Shown here: one piece after another, positions 1 to 12,081 of the stretch
Layout: every line of letters begins with the position of its first letter
Numbering within the stretch: the stretch's first letter is position 1
The notes under the pieces: generated by a model
What the model was told of the DNA's origin: nothing
Database searches by the model: none
What the model saw: only the letters and a program-made list of their open reading frames with translations
Origin: Chimonanthus salicifolius
Lineage: Eukaryota > Streptophyta > Magnoliopsida > Laurales > Calycanthaceae
Direction: 5' to 3'
Length of the DNA: 64,000 nt
Assembly (NCBI GenBank): GCA_013350335.1
Contig: CM023540.1
Span: forward strand, 55,614,905-55,678,904
Program-made: the position numbers and the translations under genes

Positions 1-2288
1 GGAAGAGAAGGATTGGGAGAGCAAGAGCAAGTGAAGGAAAACTGAAGGAGTCGCAAAACCGATAAGTAGTTTGATAATTTTGTTTAAGATAAGGAACCAT
101 AGGGTTCGGCCATGGTGTATGGCAGAACCCATGGAAGAAAATTGAGGGAATAATTATGGTGTTTTAATGGAAAGGATGGACCATAGGGTTCGGCCATGCA
201 TGGAAAGACATGGTTTAATTTATAGGTTTTGAAGGATGAACACCATGCAATGTAATAAAGATGTTAAAGGGTTTTAATGGATGTTTTTGGTGAAGTACCT
301 TAGATCATGGATTAGGCCATGGAGTATGGCCGAACGCTATAAATAATTATGGAATTATGTTCATGTATCTAGATCATGGAAAATGATGGGAAAGGTTACT
401 TATGAATTAATTTAAATAGATGGAAGGTTTGATGGTTTTAGATGCAATTAGATCATGAAAACCATAGAAGGAATATCAATGATTTTTTTAAAGAGAAGAC
501 CATGAACCATAGGGTTCGGCCATGGTGTATGGCCGAACCCCATGGAGGATGGTTATTAAATTAGAAAGTTTCTAATTATGGACTTTTGGATCAAAAAGGA
601 AGGAACCTTGAATTATGGATTCAAGAATGGGAATTGATGAAATTGGAAAGTTAGACATCATAGGGTTCGGTCATGGTGTTTGGTCGTACCCTATGAATCA
701 ATGTTATGGATCGGTTTTGGACATAAACATAAGGTAATGGTAAAAATGTAAATATGGTCTAAAATGAAAGACCATGGGTTCAGCCATGGTGTATGGCCAA
801 ACCACATGGGAAATATTTGGTGGATCATGTTTGGATTAAGGAATCAGTTATGGACTTAATATAGTGATTGATTAAATGGAGAATTAATTGGAGGATACAA
901 ATATATACTTATGGATTATGTTATTGGATAATGGGTTATGTTAGCCATGGATGGCAATGTTGTAAATAGGTGAAAATAATGGACATAGGGTTCGGCCATG
1001 GTGTATGGCCGAACCCCATGAACTATTTGATGGATCATGTGTTTGAATTAAAGAACTATGTATAGTAGATTAAAATGAATGAAATGTTAACTAAAGATTA
1101 GACCAATGGCAAAGTTGTAATAAAGGGTGAAAGTGATGGATCTGGGTTCGGCCATGGTGTATGGCCGAACCCCATGAGAAATGGTTTATGGACTTAAACA
1201 TAATAGGAAATCAAATGGAACATGGTTTTAATTGATTGATGTATTATAAGGTAACGAGACCTCACAAGGTGTGTACGAACTTGAGCGGTTACCGGACGAA
1301 AGCGCAAGGACACGTAGTGGTCTTTGGTAGGATTCTGCCTCTTTGAAACCATGGGTTTATGTACAATGTTTTTATCTTATTTTGATGAATTTTTGTTGTA
1401 AAGGATATGTTTCAAATGTGAGTTTTAATGCTATGTTTACAATATAAAATAGCATGTGTTTCATTAGCATCTCATGCATGGCATGGGGTGAAGGATATGT
1501 AACCGGAAGGGCCACACTCCGTCGGGGCATCCCAAAAACCTATGTGGGATACCTTGATGTGTTTTTCCATCAAGAAGAAACCGGAGGGGCCACACTACGT
1601 CGGGGCGTCCGAAGGACCTATGTGGGGGTACTTGGGGGTACTTATATGTACTTGTGATGAGTGGGACTCATTGTATTTGACATCATGACATGGCATGGTT
1701 TATATGGTTTTTGGACTTTATGTTATTATATGCATGTTTTGTACTAACCATGTGTTAGCCCTAATTGGAATACCTACTGGGCGTGTTGTTCTAACGCCCT
1801 ACTTCTACCCTAGTGGATGATACAGGAAACGAGGGAAATGATGAATGCAAGAAGGACCAAGCATAGGAGCTTGGATGTTTTTAGTTTATATTTTGATTAA
1901 GTTACTTATGAACTTGTATTTGAGTAACTAGACTTCGGGGATGTAATAGTATAGAAGATTAACTATGGTTGGATGTTTATTTGGATAATTATGTTATGTT
2001 AATAATGAATAAGGACTTGACGTACTTTGCTATCTGAAATCGAATAGAACTAGGTTCTATTATAATTCCGCAGTTATGTTTCTAATTCCGTATTCTTATA
2101 TTGTTATGTGTGAACCGTTTTCATGGACTTAGTCCATGCACACATAGGTTGCCAGTTAAGGGTCGGACTTTAGAAGTTCGGACTTAGCTCGCGTCGTAAC
2201 GTCCCGCTCTTGCTCACTCTGGTATTTTAAAAAAAAAATAGACTTCGATTTACGGAAAGCTTAGAGTGAAAAAGGGCGGGGCGTTACA
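1..2288 (+). mobile_element. LTR-I copy 1, truncated by window edge (probable solo LTR)
   Basis: Non-coding long terminal repeat of the family called LTR-I here. Base 1 matches the inside of the intact copy at 21963-25298 (the purine-rich leader near 22,590), so roughly the first 0.6 kb lies outside the window. It holds about eight copies of the GGTTCGGCC hairpin (for example 512-540, 988-1016, 1144-1172), two units of a CGTCGGGGCGTCC repeat (about 1508-1650) and the conserved 3' block with the palindrome at 2122-2138. It ends GGCGTTACA at 2288. No primer-binding site follows, so it is not a 5' LTR; solo or 3' LTR remain possible. The 67-residue frame at 1454-1657 comes from the internal repeat and is not a gene. 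Confidence 0.85.
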
Positions 2289-2589
2289 AGAAGAAGGAGA
2301 AGAAATAGCACTTGACTCAGTCAGTCAAAGGATCATAGAGGATCTGCCTTCAAGCTCTCTCTAGTCAGTAGAATGAGAGATTTACTGCCATCGAAGGCCG
2401 ACTTGATGCATTGATGAAATTGTTGAAGGAATAGTACAAAACATTCTCTCAGTCATTTACTGTATGAAAAATGATGCAGTCCCTCGTCCCCCATCACCTC
2501 CTCCTCCTCCTCCAACTGTAGCTACTAGTTTTTCATATCTTGTTTTGTTTTTGAAAAACTATATTTTGATATTGTATACTTAAGCACTC
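2289..2589 (+). pseudogene. Retroelement coding remnant, coiled-coil and proline-rich
   Basis: Short stretch between two LTR pieces. With stops ignored, the + strand encodes a leucine-heptad-like segment followed by a run of prolines (CCT repeats near 2495-2515). The layout resembles the coiled-coil frame at 13112-13456, which suggests both are ends of a gag-like frame. No domain is firmly recognisable and the frame is broken, so this is inference. Confidence 0.25.
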
Positions 2590-3378
2590 TGTTGTGATTT
2601 TTTAAATTTATTACTCATTACTTGCAAGCGCACGAATCATGTATGGTATAGAGTTAAGAGTACGAGTTTGATCCCACAAGGAACAAGTTATATGAAAGAA
2701 AACAAAATAAATGAAATTAGAATTTTGTAGGCTGTAAAAAATATAGATCTTTAAATTAAACCATCATAGAAATCAAATTCTACCCTTATAATTATATCTT
2801 TAAGGTAATCATATTCCAATTTTAAATCCATAGATCCATAATGTAAACATCAACTAAATATAAGACTTAACCAATTATTCCATTTTAAAATCCAATTAAG
2901 ATAATTGCAATGGCTTTAATGTAGAATTTATAAACAACCTCACATCCCAATTTAAGAAAGCAAAAGTAAAGATCCAATTAAATTAAAATCTTAATCTACA
3001 TCTTGAGAATGTGGGTGGAATACAAGAATTAAATAAACAAATATACAACAAAGTAAACAATACATTGAACAACAAAAATTAATAAAACAAATACAACAAA
3101 TAACATAAAAAAATAAAACAAGCAAAGGAAATAAATTGACAATTAAAATAAATGAAATAACAAGACATGACATAATTTAAAGGTGATGATGGAATAGATC
3201 AATCATAGCCAAAAAGTGTGTAAACAAACAAAAGATATAGATCTGAAATTCACGTAAAAATTTAAATCTCAATTCATGCTTTTTTTTTTTAATTAAAGTT
3301 CATAAAATTTAATTTAAATAACTGAATCTTAGTAAGTTAGATTCAACACTTACAACATAAGTTTTAACTATTTCATGT
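2590..3378 (+). mobile_element. 5' fragment of a TGTTGATG-type LTR
   Basis: Matches the first part of the complete element at 32275-34941 in the same orientation. Both start TGTTG, then have a GCAAnCGCACGAA block, an AT-rich interior and the shared ACTATTTCATGT block at the point where the match stops (about 3378). The rest is missing and the sequence passes straight into a piece of LTR-I, so this is a rearrangement junction. The 60-residue frame on the - strand here is a chance frame in AT-rich DNA. Confidence 0.65.
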
Positions 3379-4213
3379 GATTGTATTGTAACCGGAGTCC
3401 ACGCTTAGTTCGGGGCGTCCGATAAGGCATTCGTGGGGATACCTTGATGAAGATTTTCCATCAAAAGGGATACTATGTGATTGTGACACCTTAATGAGGA
3501 TTTTCCATCAAGAGGGATACTAGGTGATTGTGATACTTTGATGAGGATTTTCCATCAAGAGGGATACTATGTGATTGTAATATGAATGATGGGTAAGACT
3601 CATGGCATATGGCACACATGGCATGGCATTGACTTACATGGTTTTGATATTATTTATATCTATGTGTTTTGTTTATACTAATCCATGTGTTGACCCTATT
3701 CGGAGCACCTACTAGGCACGTTGTCTAATGCCTTACTTCTACCTTAGATTGTGACACAGGAATGGACGAAGTGAAGGACGCGATCAGAACCAAGCTTAGG
3801 AGCTTGGATGATTAGATTCATTTTATTTAATTTCATTATGGACAATGTAATTTGAGTAGCTAGTATTTGGGGCTGTAATAACTTAGACTATTTGTCATGG
3901 TTTGGACTTTTATTTTGGACGTTTTAAGTTAAGGTAATATTTGTTAAGTAATGTACTTTCTTGCTATTTAATAATTGGTAGGATAGATCTCTATTATAAT
4001 TCCGCATTAAGTTTAATTTCGTAAGCTTAACTTATTACGTGTGAACCATTTTTCGTGGACATAGTCCACGCACACGCTTGGTTGGCCAGTTAAGGGCCGA
4101 GCTTTGGAAGCTCGGACTTAGCTCGCGTCGTGACGTCCCGCTCTCTCTCATTTTTTATTTCAAAAAAAAATAGACTCTGATTTTCGGCGAGTGACAGAGG
4201 GCAGGGAGTTACA
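3379..4213 (+). mobile_element. LTR-I copy 2, 3' fragment
   Basis: Carries the 3' third of LTR-I. It has one diverged CGGGGCGTCC unit, three repeats of the CCTTGATGAGGATTTTCCATCA type (about 3440-3565), the TAGTCCACG palindrome region near 4050, the AAGGGCCGAGCTTTGGAAGC block and a terminal GAGTTACA ending at 4213. The hairpin array and the 5' two thirds are absent. It joins an unrelated LTR fragment on the left and a copia gag remnant on the right. Confidence 0.75.
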
Positions 4214-5724
4214 AATCCTCCAGTCACAATTTGATAACATACGCATGGAGGAAAATGAAATGTTTATGGAGTTCTATTCGAAACAAAGTGACATTGTAAA
4301 TTCCAAGTGGGCATTAGGTGAAATAATCCCTAAATCTAAGATTTGTACCAAAATACTAAGAAATCTGCCCACAAGTTTTAAGCCCAAGGTAGCCGCCATT
4401 GAAGAGTACATAGATGTGTCTCTAATGAGGGTTGATGACTTTATAGGATCTCTTCAAACTTATGAGCTTCACTTTGATGATGAAAAACCCAAAAGGAAGT
4501 CTATTGCTCTAACATCTTCTCTAAAAACTAAAAATAAAATAGATGAAAAATCTGATGGCTCTAAAAGTGATTCAGATGAAGATGTTGCCATACTTGCTAA
4601 GAATTTCTTAAAACACTTTAATGAGAGGAAAAACAAAAGAAGAGTTAAAAGAGAAAACTCTAGAGAAATCTCTAAAAAACCACACTTTTCAAAAGAAAAA
4701 TCAAGAGATAAATTCAAAGAAAAATATAAGGACAAGCCCAAATAAACTCAATGTTTTAATTGTGATGGATATGGGCACTTTACTAATGAATGTTCGTCTA
4801 AGAGGAGATTTAAAAAGAAAACCATGACCACTGTGGTGGAAGACGACACATCACAATCTGAAAGTGAATCCGATGTGTCAACCCATGAAGATGTTGTCAA
4901 GACGAAATGTTTCATTGCTTCCATCTCTTATGATCCTCAAAATGCTCCAAATGTTGAAAGTGATGGTGAAGGATCAGACAGTGAGGATGATGGCTTACAA
5001 GAAGTTTATAATACTTTGTTCTTAGAAAGCAAAGATTTAGCTAAAAGACTTGGTACATCTAAAAATGAAAATGTGACATTGAAAAATCAATTAAAAACTG
5101 AAAAAAGAAACATTTGAAAAAGACTTAAAAATTGTTCAAGATGAAAATCTAAGTATTCAAGAAAAGCTCAAATTGGCTCAAGATGAAACTTTAAAACTAA
5201 AGAAAGATGGTCAAAAAATAGAAGTGAAAAACAAAAACTTTAATTTGACTTAAACTAGTTAAGGAGTCACAAAATAAAATTTGAAGATAAATTTACTCAA
5301 AGGGAAGAAAAACTTGAAAAAACTCTTAAATATTAGAAAACAATTTGGAGATAAAACTGGTCTAGGTTTTGATAAGAAATCCAACTCCAAAACTGTTTTT
5401 GTGAAAGGTGAGCATTCCTTCTCTAAATCTTCTAGTGTGGCATGCTACTATTGTGAAAAGTTGGGTCACCTAAGGTTTGAATGTCCCCTAAGAAAGAAGC
5501 CTCACAAAGAGAAGTCCACTATCCAACCAAAGGTACATCATAGAAGGGACAATGTGAGGCAAAATTTTCAAAGAAGAGATCAAAATCAGCTCTTAAATAA
5601 AATAGTAACAAATTTACTAAAAGAGCTTCTCAAACATAGAACTGACTCAAAGAATTTCAGTTCATCCCTCAGGCCATCTTCCTTCAATGCGAAATGGATT
5701 CAGAAAGTGAGAGGGTGTGTTTAG
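4214..5724 (+). pseudogene. Ty1/copia gag remnant (SIRE-like), broken
   Basis: Remnant of a retrotransposon capsid/nucleocapsid gene. The first open part (to 4742) has the UBN2-type gag signature, seen in FMEFYSKQSDIVNSKWALGE and KILRNLPTSFKPKVAAIEE, followed by a Lys/Arg-rich tail. A TAA stop at 4743-4745 precedes, in the same frame, a CX2CX4HX4C zinc knuckle (4752-4793, C-C-H-C). An acidic Ser/Asp/Glu-rich part (4824-5117) and a Lys-rich coiled-coil part with a frame break follow. A second frame (5281-5724) holds another CX2CX4HX4C knuckle at 5443-5484. The start is lost: residues before 4214 come from the LTR-I fragment. Gag with a long acidic/coiled-coil extension fits the SIRE/Maximus lineage. 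Lineage is from motif resemblance only. Protease, integrase and reverse transcriptase are missing. Confidence 0.8.
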
Positions 5725-6192
5725 GCCCCTTGATGTTTTCAGATACTCCTTATGCCTAATAGGAAAATGTTTTTTTGAGAATCTGACAAATTTGTTGGTG
5801 GTGGATCTTTCTTAGTTTCAAATATTGGAATAAGTGCTTATTTAAAACTGATGTTTTGTTAAATCTGTTTCTCCATGATATTATTATGTAGTACCCTTTG
5901 TCAATTTATGACAAAAAGGGGGAGAAAAATGGTACTAATGTTGAGGGGGAGAAATTCCAAAATCCCACCTAGTAGCCTATGTCTTTTGCAGGAAGTTTTT
6001 TACAGGCATCATTTCAATGGGAGAAAAATAAAAAGGGGGAGAGAAGTGTTAGTGCAAGAAAATCAAGTCATGATATGGTCATTGTTTGACTTGTATTTTT
6101 TTTTTAAGGACTTGTATTTCATTGTAAAGGGGTTAAATGAGATGTATTTGTTAGAGTCTAGACTTTATCACGAAATTGACAAAGGGGAAGAT
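5725..6192 (+). mobile_element. Ty1/copia 3' internal end with polypurine tract
   Basis: Non-coding end of a copia internal region, joined almost directly to the gag remnant, so the pol gene is deleted. It contains the hairpin TTTGTCA-ATTTA-TGACAAA followed by AAGGGGGAG near 5898-5925, purine blocks of GGGGGAGA type (5947, 6037) and a polypurine tract ACAAAGGGGAAGAT just before the LTR start at 6193. The same layout recurs near 14,270-14,780 and 38,265-38,680. Confidence 0.65.
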
Positions 6193-6783
6193 TGTTAGGG
6201 CCTCAGTTTGACCGAGTCTATGTATTGTCAATTCTGTGACCAAGCATGACCGTGTGTGTTGGACTTTGCCTTGGAAGAATGTGAAGATGTCAGAAGATCT
6301 ACCATGCATAGAAGAGTCTACACCAAACATATGATTGGCAGACAGGTATGTGGACTATAGTGGACCTTAGGTCAAGCCTAAACATCCTACAAATCAATAG
6401 TTAATAAATTGGAAATCTGAAAAATGTTTAGTCTCAGCCTTGAGGCCTCAAGCATTTTGTCGAGGCCTCAAAGACTGTCCACATTTGAGCCAAGATCGAG
6501 ACTGCCGGATTTCAGCGTGTGCTCTTAATATCTTACAAATATGGCAAGGAACATATGAAAAAGTGGGAAAGGCTCCTCATGATCTTTTGCCACATTATGG
6601 TTGGAATATTTGTGGATATAAGAAGATCCTAGAAGGCTCCTGGATATGATGAGATTATGAATAATCAATTTGCCATCTCACACTGATAAAAGAATCTTTT
6701 GAAGGCTCCTCATTCTATAAAGGATAAGCCTCACTGTGATTTGCCAGTACATGAAAAAAATGGAAACTTTTAGAGGCTCCTCT

Positions 6784-9700
6784 TGTAACGCCCCGCCCTT
6801 TTTCACCCGTTTTCCGAAAATCAGAGTCTATTTTTTTTTTTTGAAATAGAAGAGTGAGAGAGGGCGCGGACGCCACGACGCGAGTTAAGTCCGAGCTTCC
6901 AAAGCCCGACCCTTAACTAGCCAACCCCACGCGTGCGCGGAGCTAAGTCCACGAGAATGATTCACGCGTAGGAAGTAAGCTCGCGGATTATAATCATTGC
7001 GGAACATGATAATAAATTCTATCCTACCGGTTTTTCGATAGAAGGGAAGATACAACATTGAATTTACCAAAATACCCCTATGTTCGTGATTATATTACAA
7101 AATGTATCGTCCATAAGTAACGTCCAAACCATCGCAAGAAATGTAAATTTATACAACCCGACAAGCTAAGTTACTTTAAAATTACATCTCTAAAATGTAA
7201 ACATAATATAAACTAGGACTGCGCTTTCCAAGCTCCTAAGCTTGGCCTCCGGTATGTCCACCGCTTCCTGCCTCTCCTGCGTCATCAGCTAGGGTAGAAG
7301 TAGGACGTTAGTCAACGCGCCCAGTAGGACTCCGAGTAGGGCTAGCACATGGATTAGTGATACACACATACCGATAACATAAAATACAACAAAATAAGTA
7401 TGTGATGAATGCTATGTCATGGATGCTTATGTCATGTGTCCCACCCATTATCCGTATGATCATACAATATCCTGTTCCCCATGTTTGCTTCTCGGTCGCC
7501 CCGACGGAGCATGGACTCCGGTTATAGCCCTCAGGCTATCCCCATGTCTGATTCTCGGTTGCCCCGACGGAGCATGGACTCCGGTTATAGCCCTCAGGCT
7601 ATCCCCATGTCCGATTCTCGATCGCCCCGACGGAGCATGGACTCCGGTTATAGCCCTCAGGCTATCCCCATGTCTGATTCTCGGTCGCCCCGACGGAGCA
7701 TGGACTCCGGTTTGTTTATTTTTTTCTGCCCATGCCATGCATGAGATGTAGGTGCATTATGCTATGTAGTATATAGATAGACCATATTCAATATACCATA
7801 CATAGTCATATGATGCATAATATTAAAATATAATCCATGATACTATCATGTAATTCATAAGTTTAAAACCCATCATAGTGCAAGTCCCATAAATCATAAA
7901 TTAAAATCATAAATCCATAATAAGCCAAGTCAAAATAATTTAAAACCATCACATATCCATCGCTTACAAAAATGTAGGAATCCTACCGAATATCGTGTCG
8001 CGTTCCGTTACGCTTCCCGTTCGATAATCCGGTCGCTGATCGCTTACCGTTTGCGATGCCCGATACCTTATTACATTTACCGGATTAGTCCATACATCAT
8101 CCATGATTAAGTCCCTAACTTAGCCCATGATCCATTGGTTTTAGACTCATACATAAATCCAATTTTGGCCAAATTTAAAATTCCGATTTGCGAGCCTAAA
8201 ACGCAGCAACTATCCGCTTCATTTATTCCTTCATAATATATCCATTTTCATGTCCAACCCACATAGGGTTCGGCCATGTACCATGGTCGAACCCATGGTC
8301 CTTCAATGTGGACACAAATTACGGTTTTGCCACTCCTCTTCCATGGTTAAGTTACCCCTTTTATCCATGCATATTTAAGTCCATATTTGACCCATAAACT
8401 TGGACCCATTTATAATTTCTTAATCATGACATAACATCATAAAATCAGCTATCTAGTTTAATAAAATTTGTAAATATTTAATCCCATAAATAATTCCATA
8501 CCTAGCCCATAATATGGCTCCCAAAGGGGTCATGGGTTCGGCCATACACCATGGCCGAACCCATGATGTCTATTTCCTAATTTCTTGGTTCATTTTACCT
8601 TCACCAATGAATTTAAGTTATTCATTTAAAACCCCATTTTTCATCTCATATAAAACATCACCTACCATGCTTACCAATCCATTTAATATTTTCATTTCTC
8701 TCCATTGTTTTCCATTCATAAAAGTCCCAAGATATTACCATAGGGTTCATGGTTCACTTTTATTGGTGCCATTTTCAAAGACTCATATTTTGTCCCAAAA
8801 ATAATCCATTTCAAAAATCACAAATCTTCATTCATTTTGGCCCTTTGAAACAACCTGCTAGGCATTGATACATGCATTAACCTTGGCCTAAAGTTGATCA
8901 AAATTTGGGTCATGGGTTCGGCCATTTCTTTCCCCATCCTTCTTGGTTTCAATTACCCATTAAACATACCTCCAATGAAACTTAAATCATCCATTTCAAT
9001 CACTATCTTTATTCCATTTAAACATCACATATCATACTTGTAACATCTATTTAAATTTCATCATTAACTTAACTTAATTTCCATTTTGTTTAAGCACATA
9101 TATAAACCATACTTAGCCCATGAATGACCTAAAACATGGGTCATGGGTTCGGCCATACACCATGGCCGAACCCATGATGCCTTTCCCTCATTTTTAACTT
9201 GGGTCCTTTAATCACATTTAAAGTCCATTAAAAACCACCAACATTTCCTCATGATTTCTCATTTTAACAATCCTTTAAAACACCCATTTTTTAATCATTT
9301 GAAAACTAATTTTCATTAACCATTCTCCATACTTCTAATCTTATATCATCCATGGATTCCATCATAAAACTTTTTTCCAAAATTGCCTACATTTAATCCT
9401 TTAAATCCTTGGAACCCTAAACCATTCTCCAACTTTTTATTTCTTATAAAAACCCTAATTAAAATGCATAATATTAAAATATAATCCAAATTAAAATCAT
9501 CCTCATTTACCATGGGGTTCGGCCATGCTACATGGCCGAACCCTATGGTCCATCCATTCATTAAAAATTCCATATTCTCCATGCTTTAATAAAACCTTAG
9601 AATTCCAAAAATTTGAAATCATAAATCACTAATGTTCACTCATTTTAAAAAAAACTAAAGCTCATTAGCCATTCTCCAAACTTTTAAACCTTAACCTCTT

Positions 9701-11113
9701 AATAAATTCATCATCATTTCCATTTTCTTAGCCTTCCATTTGATGGATTTTAAATCCATTCCATAGCCTAAAATAATTTGGCCACCATCATATGGCAAGG
9801 ATGGATTCCAAAACTTAAAACCTTAACAATTAAATCTCTTGTTTAGAACATACTTACGATCCGACGACTCCTCCGGTCTTTGTTCCTCCACTTGATTTCC
9901 TTAGCCTCTTCTCTCCTTCTTCTTGATCTTTGATCGGCTAGATGTGCTTGATCAATGGTGGGACATGTTTGGATTGGCTAAGATAGGGTTAGACTGAGAG
10001 AGGGAAAGAGGGGAAGATGATGAAGATAGTAACTCTTGGTCTTCCAATGGTGAATCCAAGGTTTCACCTCTTTTCTTCTCTTTTCTTTTTCTTTTCCTTC
10101 TAAGTTTTTCTTCTAAGTTCTTTCTCCTCTCTTGCAAGGTGGGTGCCGTTTTTGCTTGGTGTATGAGGAATGCTTGAGTGAAATGGGTTGGTTTGCAAAG
10201 GAATGGAGGTGATTGGAGTGGTCTTCACTCCACATTAATTTCTTCACCAACCAAGCATGGGTTGGCTTGACTTTGGTGGTGGTGGTTGAGACCCAACCAC
10301 CATTCAAGCCCATGGTTTTAATTTGTGTTTTCTTGAGGTGGTTTGTGTTTGTTGGAGTGGTTTTGACCATTTAACCATTTGACCACTTTAATCTTAGGTT
10401 GATTAACTTAGATCACCTTGATCCCTTGATTAATTTAATTAATCACCTTCTATATAATTTAATCCCATTAATTTCCCTCCATGATCCACCCATGGTTGAC
10501 CAAGTCAACCATGGTGGTCTGCCCCACTACTCTTGGGTCCACACGCCACCTCAATGGGTGAGGTGGAGGTGGGCCCCATTGGCCATGTTACTTTGGTCCA
10601 TTTATCACCTAACTTAGGTGATTTAAATTTTATTAATTGTATCCCTCTTATTGGATTGCCATTGGGCCCATGGCCCAATTAGATTCTTGCCTTATCCATT
10701 TATTTTAGGGCTTAGTTACCTTGGCCCATTGCGTCCCACATGGCCCTTTGACTCAAATTGACCATCTTTGACCCGATTACTTACCATTGACCAATTACAT
10801 GTATTAATTCTAATTCATGGTTTATTGGGTAAACATTGGGCCCACGGCCCAATTAAATTCCCTCCTTACTTTAGGACTTACCTCAATTGGGTCCATTGGG
10901 CCCCACACGGCTATCGGGCCCACTTGACCATCCGTGACCCGATTTAATCCTCATTGACCCATTAAATGGATTTCATCCAATCCATGGCCCAATTGGGCTA
11001 TCCTTGGGCCATTGTCCCAAAATTTGGTCCATTTGGCATTTTATTACCTCAAACTTCAATTTAAAATGAATAAATGCCAATATATATATTTATCAAAAAT
11101 TCGGGTTATTACA
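6784..11113 (-). mobile_element. Solo LTR-I copy 3 (4330 bp, TSD CCTCT)
   Basis: On the + strand it runs from TGTAACGCCCCGCC to GGGTTATTACA. It is flanked by perfect 5-bp target duplications CCTCT at 6779-6783 and 11114-11118. It has no internal region, so it is a solo LTR left by LTR-LTR recombination. It is the longest copy of the family seen. It carries four 63-bp tandem repeats (7485-7711), about five GGTTCGGCC hairpins (for example 9145-9173), a GTAAGT motif on the - strand (9852-9857) and Ser/Thr-poor pyrimidine-rich leader DNA near 9,870-10,140. All open frames inside it are chance frames. Confidence 0.95.
7485..7711. repeat. Four tandem 63-bp repeats inside LTR-I copy 3
   Basis: GCCCCGACGGAGCATGG starts at 7498, 7561, 7624 and 7687, an exact 63-bp period. 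The unit length is a multiple of three, so stop-free repetitive frames appear on both strands (7419-7751 and 7460-7738). These are artefacts of periodicity, not genes. The core CCCCGACGGAG is shared with the shorter repeats in the other LTR-I copies. Confidence 0.95.
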
Positions 11114-12081
11114 CCTCTTGAGTTGAAAAGATTATGGAAAATCTTTTTGCCTCCTAATGATTTGTTATTTAAATATTGTGATTAGCAATCACGGACAGGT
11201 GGCAAATTAGTGAGCTAGCCATTGACTAAATATCATTAAAATTAAAGGTTGAAATCTGAGAATCTAGTGTGTTGTATTGTCTTATACAGCTTCGAGGCCT
11301 CGAAGGAAATCTGGAGGCCTCAAGACTTAATTGTTCCAAAACAGTCTTATAAATACAAAGCTGGCTGATTTAAAAATACAGTCCTGAATATTGGAAAATC
11401 CCAACAACAACCATAGACCTTTTTCTTATCTTTCCTCTCTTCTTCATCATCCTTTGCAAGGACATGAAAAAGTATTCGATACTTAAATTATGAAGAAGAT
11501 GAGGACTGATTTACTAGGACCCAAAAATTAGTAAAATCATTGTCCTAGAATCCATGTTCCACTGTGCCAAAGCTCATTGAAGAATGGACCAGATCTGTAG
11601 GAAGAGGCGCGAAGGCATCAACAAGAAGAACACACATTTTGAAGAATTGTTAAGGCCCAAGGCAAGTGTTCTTTGTTTACCTTGTTTATCATTGTACGGT
11701 GGATTAAATCAGTGTGATTGAACCACCTTAAAAAATAGGTGTCGAGGATTAGACCAGGGCGGTCGAACCTTTCAAAACTAGGTTGTAGTGTTTGGGTGTG
11801 ACTCCCATACATAGTGGATTTGGGATGGCCCTAGAGAGGGTGAATCCAACAGTGGGTGTAGGTTCAGGTGAACCGAACCACTATATATCGTTGTGCATGT
11901 GTGGTTTGCTTTAATGGTTTGATTCATTTGTTTATCACTTGCACACACGTTTATTCAGCTGCACATATTGTTAAATTGATAAGTTATTAAAAAGGGAAAT
12001 AAAATCGGATCAGACCTGTTCACCCCCCCCCCCCCCCCTTCCCTTCTCTCGATCTTGCATACTTCTAGTAACGGAATTTCA

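Larger units (their letters stand above)
6193..12081 (+). mobile_element. Ty1/copia LTR split by a nested solo LTR
   Basis: Begins TGTTAGGGCC directly after a polypurine tract and ends TTTCA at about 12081, after a 16-nt C run (12023-12038) in the CACCCCC block typical of copia LTR ends. A TATA-like box TATAAATA lies at 11348-11355. Removing the nested 4330-bp LTR-I copy and one 5-bp duplication leaves about 1.55 kb. Segments AGGCTCCTCnT recur in the left part. After 12081 comes ATTGG, a weak resemblance to an initiator-Met primer site that is too decayed to decide whether this is a 5' or 3' LTR. The gag remnant lies upstream, so a 3' LTR is more likely. Confidence 0.65.

Noticed and set aside
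4469..4741. - strand frame of 90 residues
   Set aside because: Antisense shadow of the Lys-rich gag remnant.
7419..7751. Repeat-containing open frames on both strands
   Set aside because: Produced by a 63-bp tandem repeat whose length is a multiple of three; they lie wholly inside a solo LTR.
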